Source of the DNA: Cytobacillus citreus
GTDB taxonomy: Bacteria; Bacillota; Bacilli; Bacillales; Cytobacillaceae
NCBI RefSeq assembly: GCF_018343665.1
Contig: NZ_JAGYPM010000005.1
Span: forward strand, 1-64,000
DNA: 64,000 nt
Direction: 5' to 3'
This document shows, piece by piece, positions 1 to 10,314 of the stretch. Position numbers and translations under genes: made by a program. The notes beneath the pieces were generated by a model. That model was not told where the DNA came from. It did no database searches and was given only the letters and a program-made list of their open reading frames with translations. How positions within the stretch are numbered: the stretch's first letter is position 1; each line of letters starts with the position of its first letter.

Positions 1-11
1 AATACTTCTAT

Positions 12-1573
<1,562 letters not shown>

Positions 1574-1661
1574 GAGTAAGATTAGCTCTTAAAAATGTCT
1601 TATAAAAAGACTTAGAATTAACGTTGACGTTTTTGTTCGTTCAGTTTTCAAAGAACAATTT
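1574..1661 (-). promoter_or_regulatory. 16S leader / antitermination-like region
   Basis: Spacer between tRNA-Gly and 16S. Read on the minus strand it contains TTCTTTGAAAACTGAAC, a motif typical of Bacillus rRNA leaders and spacers where boxA-like antitermination and RNase III processing signals lie. It also holds a short hairpin around AGTCTTTTTATAAGACA. No sigma-A promoter is evident here, so 16S transcription probably arrives from the tRNA promoter. Confidence 0.5.
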
Positions 1662-1735
1662 TGGAGCGGGTGATGGGAATCGAACCCACGACAACAGCTT
1701 GGAAGGCTGTAGTTTTACCACTAAACTACACCCGC
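1662..1735 (-). tRNA. tRNA-Gly(TCC)
   Basis: 74 nt cloverleaf with encoded CCA. The anticodon loop CTTCCAA sits between ACAGC and GCTGT. The T-arm GGTTCGATTCC and a 7-bp acceptor stem starting GCGGGTG are present. It is the last tRNA before 16S. Confidence 0.97.
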
Positions 1736-1756
1736 TTATTATTAATATTTCTCGAC

Positions 1757-1833
1757 TGGTCGGGAAGACAGGATTCGAACCTGCGACCCCTTGGTCCCAA
1801 ACCAAGTGCTCTACCAAGCTGAGCTACTTCCCG
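1757..1833 (-). tRNA. tRNA-Pro(TGG)
   Basis: 77 nt with encoded CCA. The anticodon loop TTTGGGA is flanked by CTTGG and CCAAG. Acceptor stem CGGGAAG pairs with CTTCCCG. Confidence 0.97.
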
Positions 1834-1837
1834 TAAA

Positions 1838-1914
<77 letters not shown>

Positions 1915-1974
1915 ATTTATTAAAGCGACTTACATATTATATATCGTTTCACTTTTGATGTCAACAAGTTTTTT

Positions 1975-2060
<86 letters not shown>

Positions 2061-2120
2061 TTAATAAAGTGATAAAAACAATAATAACAGAAATCGACAA
2101 ACAATTCAACTGCTAACTAC

Positions 2121-2205
2121 TGGTGCGGGTGAAGGGAGTCGAACCCCCACGCCTTGCGGCGCCAGATCCTAAGTCTGGTGCGTCTGCCAATTCCGCCACA
2201 CCCGC
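2121..2205 (-). tRNA. tRNA-Leu(TAG)
   Basis: 85 nt class II tRNA with encoded CCA. The anticodon loop CTTAGGA is flanked by CCAGA and TCTGG. Acceptor GCGGGTG. Confidence 0.96.
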
Positions 2206-2274
2206 AAAAATATAAAACTAAAAAAAATTCTTAAAAGATAAATTCAATCCGACTTATTATTGTCTGAGAAAAGA

Positions 2275-2350
2275 TGGTGAGCCATGAAGGACTCGAACCT
2301 TCGACCCTCTGATTAAAAGTCAGATGCTCTACCGACTGAGCTAATGGCTC
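2275..2350 (-). tRNA. tRNA-Lys(TTT)
   Basis: 76 nt with encoded CCA. The anticodon loop CTTTTAA is flanked by TCTGA and TCAGA. Its 5' half is duplicated at 2481-2507. Confidence 0.97.
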
Positions 2351-2480
2351 ATAAAAAATATGATTTCCTCTATTTTGTCTGTAGTCGAAATTGTGCTCCA
2401 AATCTCTTTGTGATTTGTTGCAGATTGCTACTGCTTACTACTCGAGGATGTGTCGCTTCGGACTGTAAGCTTTCGCAATC

Positions 2481-2507
2481 CTCTACCGACTGAGCTAATG
2501 GCTCATA
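2481..2507 (-). pseudogene. tRNA-Lys 5'-half fragment
   Basis: 27 bases identical to the acceptor strand and D-arm of the neighbouring tRNA-Lys (2328-2354). The match stops right after the D-arm (GGTAGAG) and no anticodon arm, T-arm or 3' acceptor strand follows. The next 80 nt on the minus strand form a nested hairpin instead (GATTGC with GCAATC, GCTTAC with GTAAGC). This is a partial duplication or a disrupted second tRNA-Lys. Confidence 0.75.
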
Positions 2508-2512
2508 CAAAT

Positions 2513-2587
2513 TGGCTGGGCTAGCTGGATTCGAACCAACGCATGACGGAGTCAAAGTCCGTTGCCTTACCGCTTGGCTATAGCCCA
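2513..2587 (-). tRNA. tRNA-Gln(TTG)
   Basis: 75 nt with encoded CCA. The anticodon loop CTTTGAC is flanked by ACGGA and TCCGT. Acceptor TGGGCTA pairs with TAGCCCA. Confidence 0.96.
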
Positions 2588-2660
2588 CTGATGAAATCTT
2601 TATGAAATACTTCTTCGAATTAGTTACTTGATTAATCTTTCAAGTACTCCCCAAAAGAAA

Positions 2661-2737
2661 TGGCGGTCCGGACGGGACTCGAACCCGCGACCTCCTGCGT
2701 GACAGGCAGGCATTCTAACCAACTGAACTACCGGACC
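2661..2737 (-). tRNA. tRNA-Asp(GTC)
   Basis: 77 nt with encoded CCA. The anticodon loop CTGTCAC is flanked by CCTGC and GCAGG. Acceptor GGTCCGG pairs with CCGGACC. Confidence 0.97.
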
Positions 2738-2759
2738 ATTAAATTAATTTGTTTGAAAG

Positions 2760-2831
2760 TGACCCGTACGGGATTCGAACCCGTGTTACCGCCGTGAAAG
2801 GGCGGTGTCTTAACCGCTTGACCAACGGGCC
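2760..2831 (-). tRNA. tRNA-Glu(TTC), CCA not encoded
   Basis: Cloverleaf with anticodon loop CTTTCAC between CCGCC and GGCGG. Acceptor GGCCCGT pairs with ACGGGTC, followed by discriminator A. The next bases are CTT, so unlike its neighbours the 3' CCA is not in the gene and must be added by CCA transferase after processing. Confidence 0.95.
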
Positions 2832-2848
2832 ATCGTTTGAATTAGTTC

Positions 2849-2939
2849 TGGCGGAGAAGGAGGGATTTGAACCCTCGCGCCGCTTACGCGACCTACACCC
2901 TTAGCAGGGGCGCCTCTTCAGCCTCTTGAGTACTTCCCC
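2849..2939 (-). tRNA. tRNA-Ser(GCT)
   Basis: 91 nt class II tRNA with a long variable arm and encoded CCA. The anticodon loop CTGCTAA lies between CGCCC and GGGTG. Acceptor GGGGAAG pairs with CTTCTCC with one G-T pair. Confidence 0.95.
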
Positions 2940-2943
2940 ATAA

Positions 2944-3018
2944 TGGCTCCGCAGGTAGGATTCGAACCTACGACCGTTCGGTTAACAGCCGAATGCTCTA
3001 CCACTGAGCTACTGCGGA
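2944..3018 (-). tRNA. tRNA-Asn(GTT)
   Basis: 75 nt with encoded CCA. The anticodon loop CTGTTAA is flanked by TTCGG and CCGAA. It is the first tRNA of the cluster, and the Asn-Ser-Glu opening matches the trnS cluster of B. subtilis. Confidence 0.97.
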
Positions 3019-3116
3019 ATAATTAGTATTATTCACTTAAAAAGTCGATTAAATCAAGCAATCCAGACTCATTTAATAAAGCGTTAATTTCGTCTATCAT
3101 CTTATCGACTCTTACA

Positions 3117-3145
3117 ATTATAAAAACCTAGCAATGAAAAGTCAA
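3117..3145 (-). promoter_or_regulatory. Sigma-A promoter of the tRNA-rRNA cluster
   Basis: On the minus strand, TTGACT is followed by a 17-nt spacer and a perfect TATAAT, about 100 nt upstream of tRNA-Asn. It is the best promoter in the region and reads straight into all eleven tRNAs and 16S. Confidence 0.85.
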
Positions 3146-3163
3146 TAATATTTTTTAAAAAAA

Positions 3164-3640
3164 TTAATTACATACTAATTCTTCTTTTATCCTTAATTTC
3201 CCCTTGCATGTTCCGCAAACATACTTTTGAGTATTGATCTTTCTTTTTCTCTCATAAATTTGTTTACAATCATTGCAAATATAAATGATTCTCCTCTTAC
3301 TTACCTTCTTTTTTTTCATTCGCTCAGGAAGCGGCGAGCAATATCTTGGAGCACCAACTTCCTTCATTAATTGTTTAAAATCTTTATCTCTATGCTTATA
3401 TCCTTTTCCTTCTATATGAAGATGGTAATGGCAAAGCTCATGTTTGATAATACCGCATAATTCATCATATCCAAGTTGATCAAGGTATTTTCTATTTATC
3501 TCTATATCATGAGTGTTCAGCATGTAACGCCCTCCTGTAGAGCGAAGTCTTGAATTAAAGAAAGCCTTATGCCGAAATGGTTTCCTAAAACTATTATGAG
3601 AAATTTCCTCAACAAGCTTTTGTAATTCTAAGTCATCCAT
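3164..3640 (-). CDS. sprL: SprT-like zinc metalloprotease family protein (SprL/YdcK)
   Basis: 158 aa. The zinc protease signature HELCH is at residues 67-71 with extra histidines just after it (73, 75). A C-terminal zinc ribbon has CxxC pairs at 122/125 and 142/145. This is the SprT-like domain found in the SprT/Spartan family, whose eukaryotic members cut DNA-protein crosslinks; the bacterial role is not settled. The length and the position between tex and the tRNA cluster match B. subtilis ydcK. The start is set by AAGGGAGA 8 nt upstream of the ATG. It is followed directly by the divergently spaced tRNA promoter, with no clear terminator. Confidence 0.9.
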   Translation of the reverse strand: MDDLELQKLVEEISHNSFRKPFRHKAFFNSRLRSTGGRYMLNTHDIEINRKYLDQLGYDELCGIIKHELCHYHLHIEGKGYKHRDKDFKQLMKEVGAPRYCSPLPERMKKKKVSKRRIIYICNDCKQIYERKRKINTQKYVCGTCKGKLRIKEELVCN

Positions 3641-3714
3641 CTCATTATTCTCCCTTTAATTTAGTGTGAACATGACAACCTATTATAACATACATTATAT
3701 ATACCCATTCATAT

Positions 3715-3960
3715 AAGAAAAGCGTAAGCGCCTTCGAAACAATCAAAGGTCAGATTGTTCCTGCGATGATTATTCAAAGCAGCTTTCCTTAGTGCTCACC
3801 ACCGACAAGCATAAGACAGGCCGACGGGAAAGTTGTTCTTTAACTTTCTTGGCGGACTGTCTTATGACCTCGAGGTCGACAAAAACGCGACGTCTTGTCG
3901 CTTTGTCGACACTAGTACGTCCTGTACGTCGGGGGTAGGCGCTGGAGCTAGACAATTCTC
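3715..3960. repeat. Structured repeat B, copy 1
   Basis: About 245 bp that can fold as one large RNA. The ends AAGCGCC-like and GGCGCTGGAGCTAGACA pair with each other. A strong central hairpin pairs CATAAGACAG (near 3809) with CTGTCTTATG (near 3857). Between them sit GTCGACAAA/TTTGTCGAC (3875-3910), enclosing the mini-hairpin GCGAC-GTCTT-GTCGC (3887-3901), and then GTAC-GTCCT-GTAC (3915-3927). A second copy lies at 46567-46808. Similar elements are common between genes in Bacillaceae. No protein is encoded. Confidence 0.75.
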
Positions 3961-4320
3961 AAACTCGAGAAAAGTTATACTTTCTTATTTTTTAAAAAGT
4001 ACATTAGGATTTATTTCAGGGAGGTATTTAGATGCCTGTGTGGTTCCAAAATCAAATGCAACGTGCTTTTTTTGAAAAGGATCGTTCACAAATAAAATTA
4101 TTAAACCAATGCTGGTTTTTTTACAGAAAAAAACACTGCTCCTAAAGCAATAAATTAATAAATCGATTCACTCAACACTCGAAATAAACGGGCTCTCCAA
4201 AAGCAAAGGTGTCAGGTGCCACGAAAAATTCTATTGATCAACAAGCAAGTGGAATTTTAGATATCGTTATTATGTGGATGCTAGACACCTTATGGGACAA
4301 CCGTTTTAATCGGTTACTTT
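3961..4320. other. Gene-free stretch with an inverted-repeat remnant
   Basis: AT-rich spacer between repeat B and the broken kinase. AACTCGAGAAAA followed by ATACTTTCTT (3962-3986) recurs at 20305-20330. Near the left end of the second half, AAGGTGTC (4206-4213) is mirrored by GACACCTT (4284-4291) around 70 bp of unrelated sequence. GGTGTCAGGTGCC here resembles REP-type palindromes linked to RAYT transposases, but no transposase is present. No gene seen. Confidence 0.4.
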
Positions 4321-5285
4321 TCACAAGAAACTTAACAATAAATCAGATTCTATATGAATAGCATGGTATTTATTCTCTAAACGAATGCGATAATGGTTTA
4401 ATATCCTAATCTGTTCTTCACTTAATTTTTCTTTATCCCAATACATATGCATTAAACTATACTCAAAAATCTCTTTTAATTTTAAAAATAGAGGAAGCTT
4501 CTCAAGTATTTCTTTCGGAATATGGTTTTCCTGTGAGTATCCCTCTAACAAGGATGTAGTTATTGATCGTCCATAATCTTTAATATTTCCAGCCCCCGAG
4601 AAGGAGTACTCTAATGCCGAATATAAAGGAACTGCTAAATCGTATAGATAGTAATGCTTTTCGCAATCTTGAAAATCGAGCATTGTTATTTCATTTCGCT
4701 CTGTAACAACTACATTTTCAAGCCAAACGTCACCATGTATTAAACCATACGTATGTTGAGTTTTTGGAATCAACTTAATTTCTTCTATAATCCTTTGACT
4801 AATTTGCCTTCTTCAGGTATATACTTCAAAAAATTATATTCTTCATTTTCATACCAATCATACAGAAAATGACTAGTGTTCTGCTGTTGATACTCCATTG
4901 TAATACGATGCATTTTTCCAATTTGCTTACCGATTTCTTTAAATATTGGTGCTTTCCATTTAGATCTTGGCAAATGATCCCCTGGGGCAGACTTAAATAA
5001 GACGATTAATTTCTCCTGAGGGACTACCACCCTTTCAACTAAATGGTCATTAAGTGAATGAACGATTGGAGCTACCCCTATCCCGTTTTTATACAAATGA
5101 TGTGTCCAACTTACTTCATCTAATTGCTCTTCATATGTTTTATAATTGGTTATTCGGGCAAAATAGCTATTTTCCTTCCCGCTACAATAAAACATTTCAT
5201 TCGTAATTTGTTCTATTTTATCTACAGTCACCGGATAAAGACGATTTATTTCTTTTAATATTATCTTCTTTGCTTCACCAACCAT
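4321..5285 (-). pseudogene. Aminoglycoside phosphotransferase-family kinase, frameshifted
   Basis: Two minus-strand frames together make one APH/choline-kinase-like protein of about 320 aa. The N-terminal part (4785-5285, 166 aa) has the kinase N-lobe and ends at a TAG. The C-terminal part continues in another frame from about 4800 and holds the catalytic loop HGDVWLEN and the metal-binding DFQD. The break lies near 4785-4800 (around AAATTAGTCAAAGG), where a one-base indel moves the frame. The start ATG (5285) follows GGAGGAATAAAA. The true substrate is unknown, since the family phosphorylates small alcohols and antibiotics. It is either a recent pseudogene or a sequencing error. Confidence 0.75.
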
Positions 5286-5320
5286 TTTTATTCCTCCGAT
5301 TATTCAGATAATAAACAGTT

Positions 5321-5361
5321 AAAAAAAATCGAGCACAAAACCAATCATTTCATGCTCGATT
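5321..5361 (-). terminator. Terminator after tex
   Basis: ATCGAGCA / TGCTCGAT stem (5328-5360), read on the minus strand, followed by eight Ts. It is placed 20 nt after the tex stop. Confidence 0.85.
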
Positions 5362-5377
5362 CCATACATATATTTAT

Positions 5378-7555
5378 TTACTTGCCAGGAGCTAACATCG
5401 TTAAGGAGACCCGTCCTTTGGTTTTATCAACTGAATCAACCCAAACTGTAACAACATCTCCTACTGAGACGATATCAAGAGGATGCTTCACAAATCGGCG
5501 GCTTAGTTTAGAGATATGAACAAGTCCATCTTGTTTAACTCCAATATCAACAAAGGCTCCAAAATCGACAACATTACGTACGGTACCCTGAAGTTCCATT
5601 CCAGCATGCAAGTCTTCTAATTGAAGGACATCCTTCTTCAAGAGAGGCTGCGGCAAATCATCACGAGGATCCCTTGCAGGTCTCACTAAAGCATCAATGA
5701 TATCCTTTAATGTTAATTCACCCATTCCTAATTCTACAGCCGCTTCTGCCACATTTAATTGCGAAAGTGATTCCTTCAAAGCGGCAGATCCTAAATCACT
5801 TGTTTTAAAGCCTAGATTATTTAACAGCTTGATTATTTCTGGATAGCTTTCAGGGTGGATTCCCGTACGATCTAATGGTTCAGAACCATCTACAATTCTT
5901 AAGAATCCTATTGCCTGCTCATATGTTTTTGCTCCAAGGCGCGGTATCTTTTTAAGCTGCTTACGATTGGAAAATTTCCCTTCTTCCTCTCGCATCTTTA
6001 CAACATTGTTTGCAACTGTTTTGGAGAGACCTGCTACATATTGCAGTAACGATGGCGAGGCCGTGTTTACGTTCACACCTACTTGGTTAACAGCTGTTTC
6101 TACTACAAAAGCTAATGATTCTGTTAATCTTTTTTGAGATACATCATGCTGATATTGTCCTACTCCAACAGATTTCGGATCAATCTTCACAAGCTCTGCT
6201 AACGGATCCTGCAGGCGGCGTCCTATTGAAACCGCACTTCTTTCTTCAACTTGAAGATCAGGAAATTCCTCTCTAGCTAGATCTGAAGCAGAATATACAC
6301 TGGCACCTGCTTCATTCACAATAAGATAGAATACTTCCTCTTTTAACTCTTTCAAAATATCTGCAATAAATTGTTCTGTCTCGCGGGATGCCGTTCCATT
6401 TCCAATGGCAATCATCTTCACTTGAAAAGCATGGATGATATCAATAATTTGTGTTTTTGCTTCTTTCGCCTTTGAGACTGGGGGATGTGGGTAAATAACC
6501 CCTATTTTTAGAACCTTCCCTGTTTCATCAACAACTGCTAGCTTGCAGCCTGTTCGATATGCTGGATCGACCGCCAATACTACTTTCCCTTTTAATGGCG
6601 GCTGCAATAATAAATTTCGCAAGTTCTCGGAAAAGATCTTAATTGCTTGCTCTTCTGCTTTTTCGGTTAATTCATTGCGAATTTCTCTTTCAATGGATGG
6701 CTGAATTAATCGTTTGTAGCCGTCCTCATAAGCCTCTTGTACAAGTGTTGCTACCGGTGAGCTTTCCTTCTTCACCCATTTTTTATGAAGATATTTTAAA
6801 ATGAAATCGATATTCGGCTTAATGCTTATGCGCAAAATTTCTTCACTTTCTCCGCGATTTAGAGCCAGTGTACGGTGTGGAACGATTTTTGAAATTGGCT
6901 CTTCATATTCGTAGTACATTTCAAAAACCTTTTTCTCATCCTTCGTTTCGTCCTTAACGGCAGATTCGATTGTTCCTGTTTTCGTCGTTTCTTGACGAAT
7001 CCACTTCCTGCTATCCGCATCATCTGAAACCCATTCCGCAATGATATCCTTTGCACCCGAAATGGCGTCCTCTATGGTATTCACTTCTTTTTCTTCTGAG
7101 AGGAATTCCTTCGCCTTTTCCTCTGGGGATTCTTGCATTGGGAAGATCATCATCCACTCAGCAAATGGCTCTAAGCCTTTTTCCTTTGCAACTGTCGCTT
7201 TTGTACGGCGTTTCTGTTTATATGGACGATATAAATCCTCTATTTCCTGAAGCTTCTCAGCCCTTTGAATTTGGTTCTTTAGATCATCTGTTAATTTCCC
7301 TTGTTCATCAATTAGTCGAAGGACTTCTTCTTTACGCTGCTCAAGATTTTGTATATATTGCCAACGCTCCATAATATTACGGATTTGAACCTCGTCTAAT
7401 GCACCAGTCTGTTCTTTCCGATAACGGGCAATAAAAGGAACTGTATTTCCCTCTTCAAGAAGGCCAATTGTATTTTTAACCTGCTTGAATGATAATGATT
7501 GTTCTTTTGCAATGGTTTCTAAAAATTGATTTTGTTTAGCAATAGTTGTTTCCAA
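5378..7555 (-). CDS. tex: Tex family RNA-binding transcription accessory protein
   Basis: 725 aa, the normal Tex length. Order: helical N-terminal Tex domain (about 1-320), YqgF/RNase H-like fold (about 325-450, from VVLAVDPAYRTGCK), helix-hairpin-helix region (about 490-560, with NTASPSLLQYVAGLSKTVA), and a C-terminal S1 RNA-binding domain (about 645-720, with GTVRNVVDFGAFVDIGVKQD). Tex proteins bind nucleic acid and act with RNA polymerase and ribosomes; the precise role is uncertain. A TTG start at 7555 is chosen because GGAGG lies 8 nt upstream. B. subtilis ydcI is the counterpart. Here the gene lies directly downstream of ndoA. Confidence 0.95.
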   Translation of the reverse strand: METTIAKQNQFLETIAKEQSLSFKQVKNTIGLLEEGNTVPFIARYRKEQTGALDEVQIRNIMERWQYIQNLEQRKEEVLRLIDEQGKLTDDLKNQIQRAEKLQEIEDLYRPYKQKRRTKATVAKEKGLEPFAEWMMIFPMQESPEEKAKEFLSEEKEVNTIEDAISGAKDIIAEWVSDDADSRKWIRQETTKTGTIESAVKDETKDEKKVFEMYYEYEEPISKIVPHRTLALNRGESEEILRISIKPNIDFILKYLHKKWVKKESSPVATLVQEAYEDGYKRLIQPSIEREIRNELTEKAEEQAIKIFSENLRNLLLQPPLKGKVVLAVDPAYRTGCKLAVVDETGKVLKIGVIYPHPPVSKAKEAKTQIIDIIHAFQVKMIAIGNGTASRETEQFIADILKELKEEVFYLIVNEAGASVYSASDLAREEFPDLQVEERSAVSIGRRLQDPLAELVKIDPKSVGVGQYQHDVSQKRLTESLAFVVETAVNQVGVNVNTASPSLLQYVAGLSKTVANNVVKMREEEGKFSNRKQLKKIPRLGAKTYEQAIGFLRIVDGSEPLDRTGIHPESYPEIIKLLNNLGFKTSDLGSAALKESLSQLNVAEAAVELGMGELTLKDIIDALVRPARDPRDDLPQPLLKKDVLQLEDLHAGMELQGTVRNVVDFGAFVDIGVKQDGLVHISKLSRRFVKHPLDIVSVGDVVTVWVDSVDKTKGRVSLTMLAPGK

Positions 7556-7664
7556 GAACCCTACCTCCAGCCATTAAGTCTTGTATTATATATTACCAAA
7601 TTCTTTCTAGAGTTTCATACAGCAGTATTTGTTCAAAGATAATTTGGCTTTCTCCAAATAAAAA

Positions 7665-7689
7665 TGACAAGCACTGAGTGCTTGTCATA
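7665..7689 (-). terminator. Terminator after ndoA
   Basis: Perfect 12-bp palindrome ATGACAAGCACT/AGTGCTTGTCAT, followed on the minus strand by TTTTATTT. It ends the alr-ndoAI-ndoA direction of transcription, at the place where B. subtilis continues into rsbR. Confidence 0.8.
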
Positions 7690-7776
7690 GGTAGATGATC
7701 GTATTTTTTTTATAAAATAATAACGCAAAAAATGCATGCAAATAATCCACTCTTCATTAAAGAGAGCGTATTCATA

Positions 7777-8127
7777 TTAAAATTCGATGAGACCTAAGCT
7801 AATTTGTACGGCTTCATCCACTTTTTCCATCATTTCGTCATCGAGAGAAGTTATCTTATCGGTTAAGCGCTGTTTATCGATTGTTCGAATCTGCTCTAAC
7901 AAGATGACTGAATCCCTTTCAAAGCCGTAGCGCTTTGCATCAATTTCAACATGAGTAGGCAGCTTAGCTTTTTGAATTTGAGCAGTGATTGCTGCAACAA
8001 TTACTGTGGGACTAAACCGATTCCCGATGTCGTTTTGGATGACAAGCACTGGACGGACGCCACCTTGTTCTGAACCAACAACTGGGGATAGGTCTGCAAA
8101 ATAAACGTCACCACGTTTGACAATCAA
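7777..8127 (-). CDS. ndoA: EndoA toxin (MazF family endoribonuclease)
   Basis: 116 aa, nearly identical to B. subtilis EndoA by eye. It has the MazF start [19 protein letters not shown] with the basic and loop residues used for RNA cleavage. EndoA cuts mRNA at UACAU sequences and is blocked by the antitoxin encoded 4 nt upstream. Translation is probably coupled to ndoAI. In B. subtilis the gene is followed by the rsb-sigB operon; here it is followed by a terminator and tex. Confidence 0.97.
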   Translation of the reverse strand: MIVKRGDVYFADLSPVVGSEQGGVRPVLVIQNDIGNRFSPTVIVAAITAQIQKAKLPTHVEIDAKRYGFERDSVILLEQIRTIDKQRLTDKITSLDDEMMEKVDEAVQISLGLIEF

Positions 8128-8131
8128 AGGA

Positions 8132-8413
8132 TTACCCTCCGCTTACTAGACGTTCAACTGTGTGTTCCGCCTCGAATTCTGCTAGAAATGCTTCAGATGC
8201 AATCGTCAAGTTTATTTTCGCCATTTCCATATAGCCGCGTCTCATGGATTCACGAATTTGTCTTTTTTTTCGTTCGCGCAAATACATTTTGGTTGCTTGA
8301 TAAATGAATTCACTCCGATTTACGTTTTCCTGCTTAACAAAGCCATCTAACTCGGTTAAAAGATGTTGCGGTAATTTAACCATTATCTCTGTTGTTGCGC
8401 TGGACTCAGACAC
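8132..8413 (-). CDS. ndoAI: EndoAI antitoxin (ribbon-helix-helix)
   Basis: 93 aa from the GTG at 8413, the same length as B. subtilis EndoAI and with the same SESSATTE-type start. That GTG has GGAGG 9 nt upstream, better placed than the TTG two codons earlier. The N-terminal ribbon-helix-helix ([15 protein letters not shown]) binds DNA and dimerises. The conserved C-terminal tail [12 protein letters not shown] and VERLVSGG wraps the EndoA toxin. It should repress its own promoter and neutralise NdoA. Confidence 0.95.
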   Translation of the reverse strand: MSESSATTEIMVKLPQHLLTELDGFVKQENVNRSEFIYQATKMYLRERKKRQIRESMRRGYMEMAKINLTIASEAFLAEFEAEHTVERLVSGG

Positions 8414-8620
8414 AAACAAACACCTCCACCATCACTACACACCATTTATATCTACCATTTTTAATATTATCATCAAACCGATGCAATGCAAAGGGAATTT
8501 ATCAATTCTTCAATATTATCCGCCAAAAAAATATCCTTTTATGCATAAGGTGAAATAATATTATAATGAAACGGCTTTTCTTTGTTCATATTTCAATAAT
8601 TTTGGTGAATATTACCCTGA

Positions 8621-9790
8621 TTATAGCAGGTTGTTAATGACCTTAGTCACTTCGTCATTTTTCTTATAAACCCTTGGAATTCTGCCGCCCATTATACAAG
8701 TAATTTCATAATTAATGGTTTGAAGCCTTTTCGCAATTTCATCGACAGTAATTTGTTCTTCACCCTGCTGTCCAATTAAAGTAACATCTGTTCCTACTGG
8801 TAATTGTGATGGAAGTTTTACCATACATTGGTCCATGCAAATCCTTCCTACTATTGGTGCTCGTTTTCCATTTATAAGGACCTCTTGTCCTTGAAGCTTG
8901 CGCAGCCATCCATCCGCATACCCAATTGGCAGCGTTCCAATCCATTCGTCTTCTGTTGCTTCATAGGTAGATCCGTAGCTAATCTTATCCCCTTTTTGCA
9001 CCTTTTTCACATTTACGAGTTTAGTATGCAGCGTAAATGCCGTTTTTAATGGAAAAGGAAGAAGAGGCTCTATTTCTAGCGATGGGGTTAGACCATACAT
9101 GGATATCCCCATTCTAACTGCATTTAAATGAGCTTCAGAAAATCTCAATGCTGCTGCACTGTTACTTGTATGAATAATATCCGGTGTTATTTTAAGCCAA
9201 GAAATCATTTCTTGAAATTGATTCAATTGCTTCTTGAAATAATGGGTATCCAGCTCATCTGCTGTTGCAAAATGTGTGTATACACCCTCCATTTTAATAA
9301 AGGAATCTTTATTGATGGTTGCCTCAAGCTCTTCAAGCTCATCTTGCTCTCGAATACCCAATCTTCCCATCCCTGTATCAAATTTTACATGTATCACTAA
9401 TTGGTGATCAGCACTAACAAAATGTCTTGCATTCTTTAGCCACTCATGATCGAAAACCGTTAGCGTAATGTTATTTTCCACTGCAATTCCAGCATGCTCC
9501 GGTTTACAGGCTCCAAGTACAAGAATAGGTGCTGTAATTCCTTTTTTTCTTAAAGAAAGAGCCTCGTCCAGAATGGCCACAGCTAAATAGGAAGCACCTG
9601 CAGCAAGCGCCGTTTTCGCAATTTCAAAATCTCCGTGCCCATAAGCATTTGCTTTTACAACGGCAAAAACCTGAACATCTTCATGCAAACACTCTCTCAT
9701 TTTTTCAATATTATATGAAATATGATCCAAGTTTATTTCCGCCCAAGTATCCCTATAAAATGCAGTTTGACAATCCACGATAGTCCCCAT
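8621..9790 (-). CDS. alr: Alanine racemase
   Basis: 389 aa PLP enzyme of fold type III that makes D-alanine for peptidoglycan, working with Ddl (28751-29833) and MurF. The PLP lysine is K46 in [10 protein letters not shown]. The second catalytic base is the tyrosine in ISYGSTYEA (about residue 275). Substrate-side motifs RMGISMYGL and [10 protein letters not shown] are present. The start is uncertain: ATG 9790 has AAGG 10 nt upstream, while GTG 9778 has GGGG 6 nt upstream and gives a protein closer to the B. subtilis length. The downstream neighbour ndoAI is about 200 nt away. Confidence 0.96.
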   Translation of the reverse strand: MGTIVDCQTAFYRDTWAEINLDHISYNIEKMRECLHEDVQVFAVVKANAYGHGDFEIAKTALAAGASYLAVAILDEALSLRKKGITAPILVLGACKPEHAGIAVENNITLTVFDHEWLKNARHFVSADHQLVIHVKFDTGMGRLGIREQDELEELEATINKDSFIKMEGVYTHFATADELDTHYFKKQLNQFQEMISWLKITPDIIHTSNSAAALRFSEAHLNAVRMGISMYGLTPSLEIEPLLPFPLKTAFTLHTKLVNVKKVQKGDKISYGSTYEATEDEWIGTLPIGYADGWLRKLQGQEVLINGKRAPIVGRICMDQCMVKLPSQLPVGTDVTLIGQQGEEQITVDEIAKRLQTINYEITCIMGGRIPRVYKKNDEVTKVINNLL

Positions 9791-9922
9791 CCTTTTGACA
9801 CCTTCTTCAATTTATATAATTAAGATTATCGAACTCTGTCGACAGGTTGTCAAATTCAATGTTCGGGGAATATCTAAATTTAAATTATGCAAAGCAAAAT
9901 TTTAGACCTTAAGAAAAAGGCA

Positions 9923-10060
9923 TTAGAAAAACTTGGCATTCACCAAGTCCTTTTTGGTGAATGCCTTAGTTTTGCTTATGCGATATTGTTTACAGGGAAT
10001 CTTATAGAAACTTGACATCACTTTAGTACGTTAATAAACTTAAACTTTCCTATTAGCTAA
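9923..10060 (+). repeat. Structured repeat C, copy 1 (intact)
   Basis: About 138 bp. It starts with TTAGAAAAACTTGG, then a strong hairpin formed by GGCATTCACCAAGTCC and GGTGAATGCC, then GCTTATGCGAT. It ends CTTTAGTACGTTAATAAAC then AAACTTTCCTATTAGC. A second intact copy lies in reverse at 35338-35475. Two more copies (17469-17722 and 33980-34336) are split by repeat A. Confidence 0.7.
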
Positions 10061-10280
10061 AGAAAACTCGCCGATTGGCGAGCCTTGGAAAGGCGAAGAC
10101 AGAGGCGTAGTTGCACTTATCGCGCTCATACATGCCACATCCTCGTAAAAGCTATCGCTTTTCCTTCGTGCGATGTGAATGCTATCGAAGCCTTCCTTGT
10201 CCTGTCCCTCGTACTTAATTCCTAAAATTAGCAACTATGTCGAATCATCTTCTGCGCTGGCAATTTATACTTTCTTAATG
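10061..10280. repeat. Structured repeat D with inserted module
   Basis: Begins with the hairpin CTCGCC-GATT-GGCGAG and ends near AATTTATACTTTCTT. At 10134-10208 a hairpin base (GCCAC, loop ATCCT) is interrupted by a 55-nt insert (10144-10198) and closed by a second loop copy GTCCT. The insert, read on the minus strand, carries CATCGCACGA and AAAAGC-GATA-GCTTTT and is also present at 46619-46670 in repeat B copy 2. With repeat C it fills the 525 bp between alr and ydcC; no gene is seen there. Confidence 0.6.
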
Positions 10281-10314
10281 TGTCAAAAATGGCCCTTTTC
10301 AGAGCCCGAAAGGA

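Noticed and set aside
2121-2205. Integrated element in the tRNA-Leu genes (as ICEBs1 in B. subtilis)
   Set aside because: Both leucine tRNAs are intact and closely spaced, with no integrase or attachment-site duplication.
2370-2588. 72-codon open frame across tRNA-Gln and the tRNA-Lys fragment
   Set aside because: Such frames arise from conserved tRNA arms; the tRNA structures explain the sequence.
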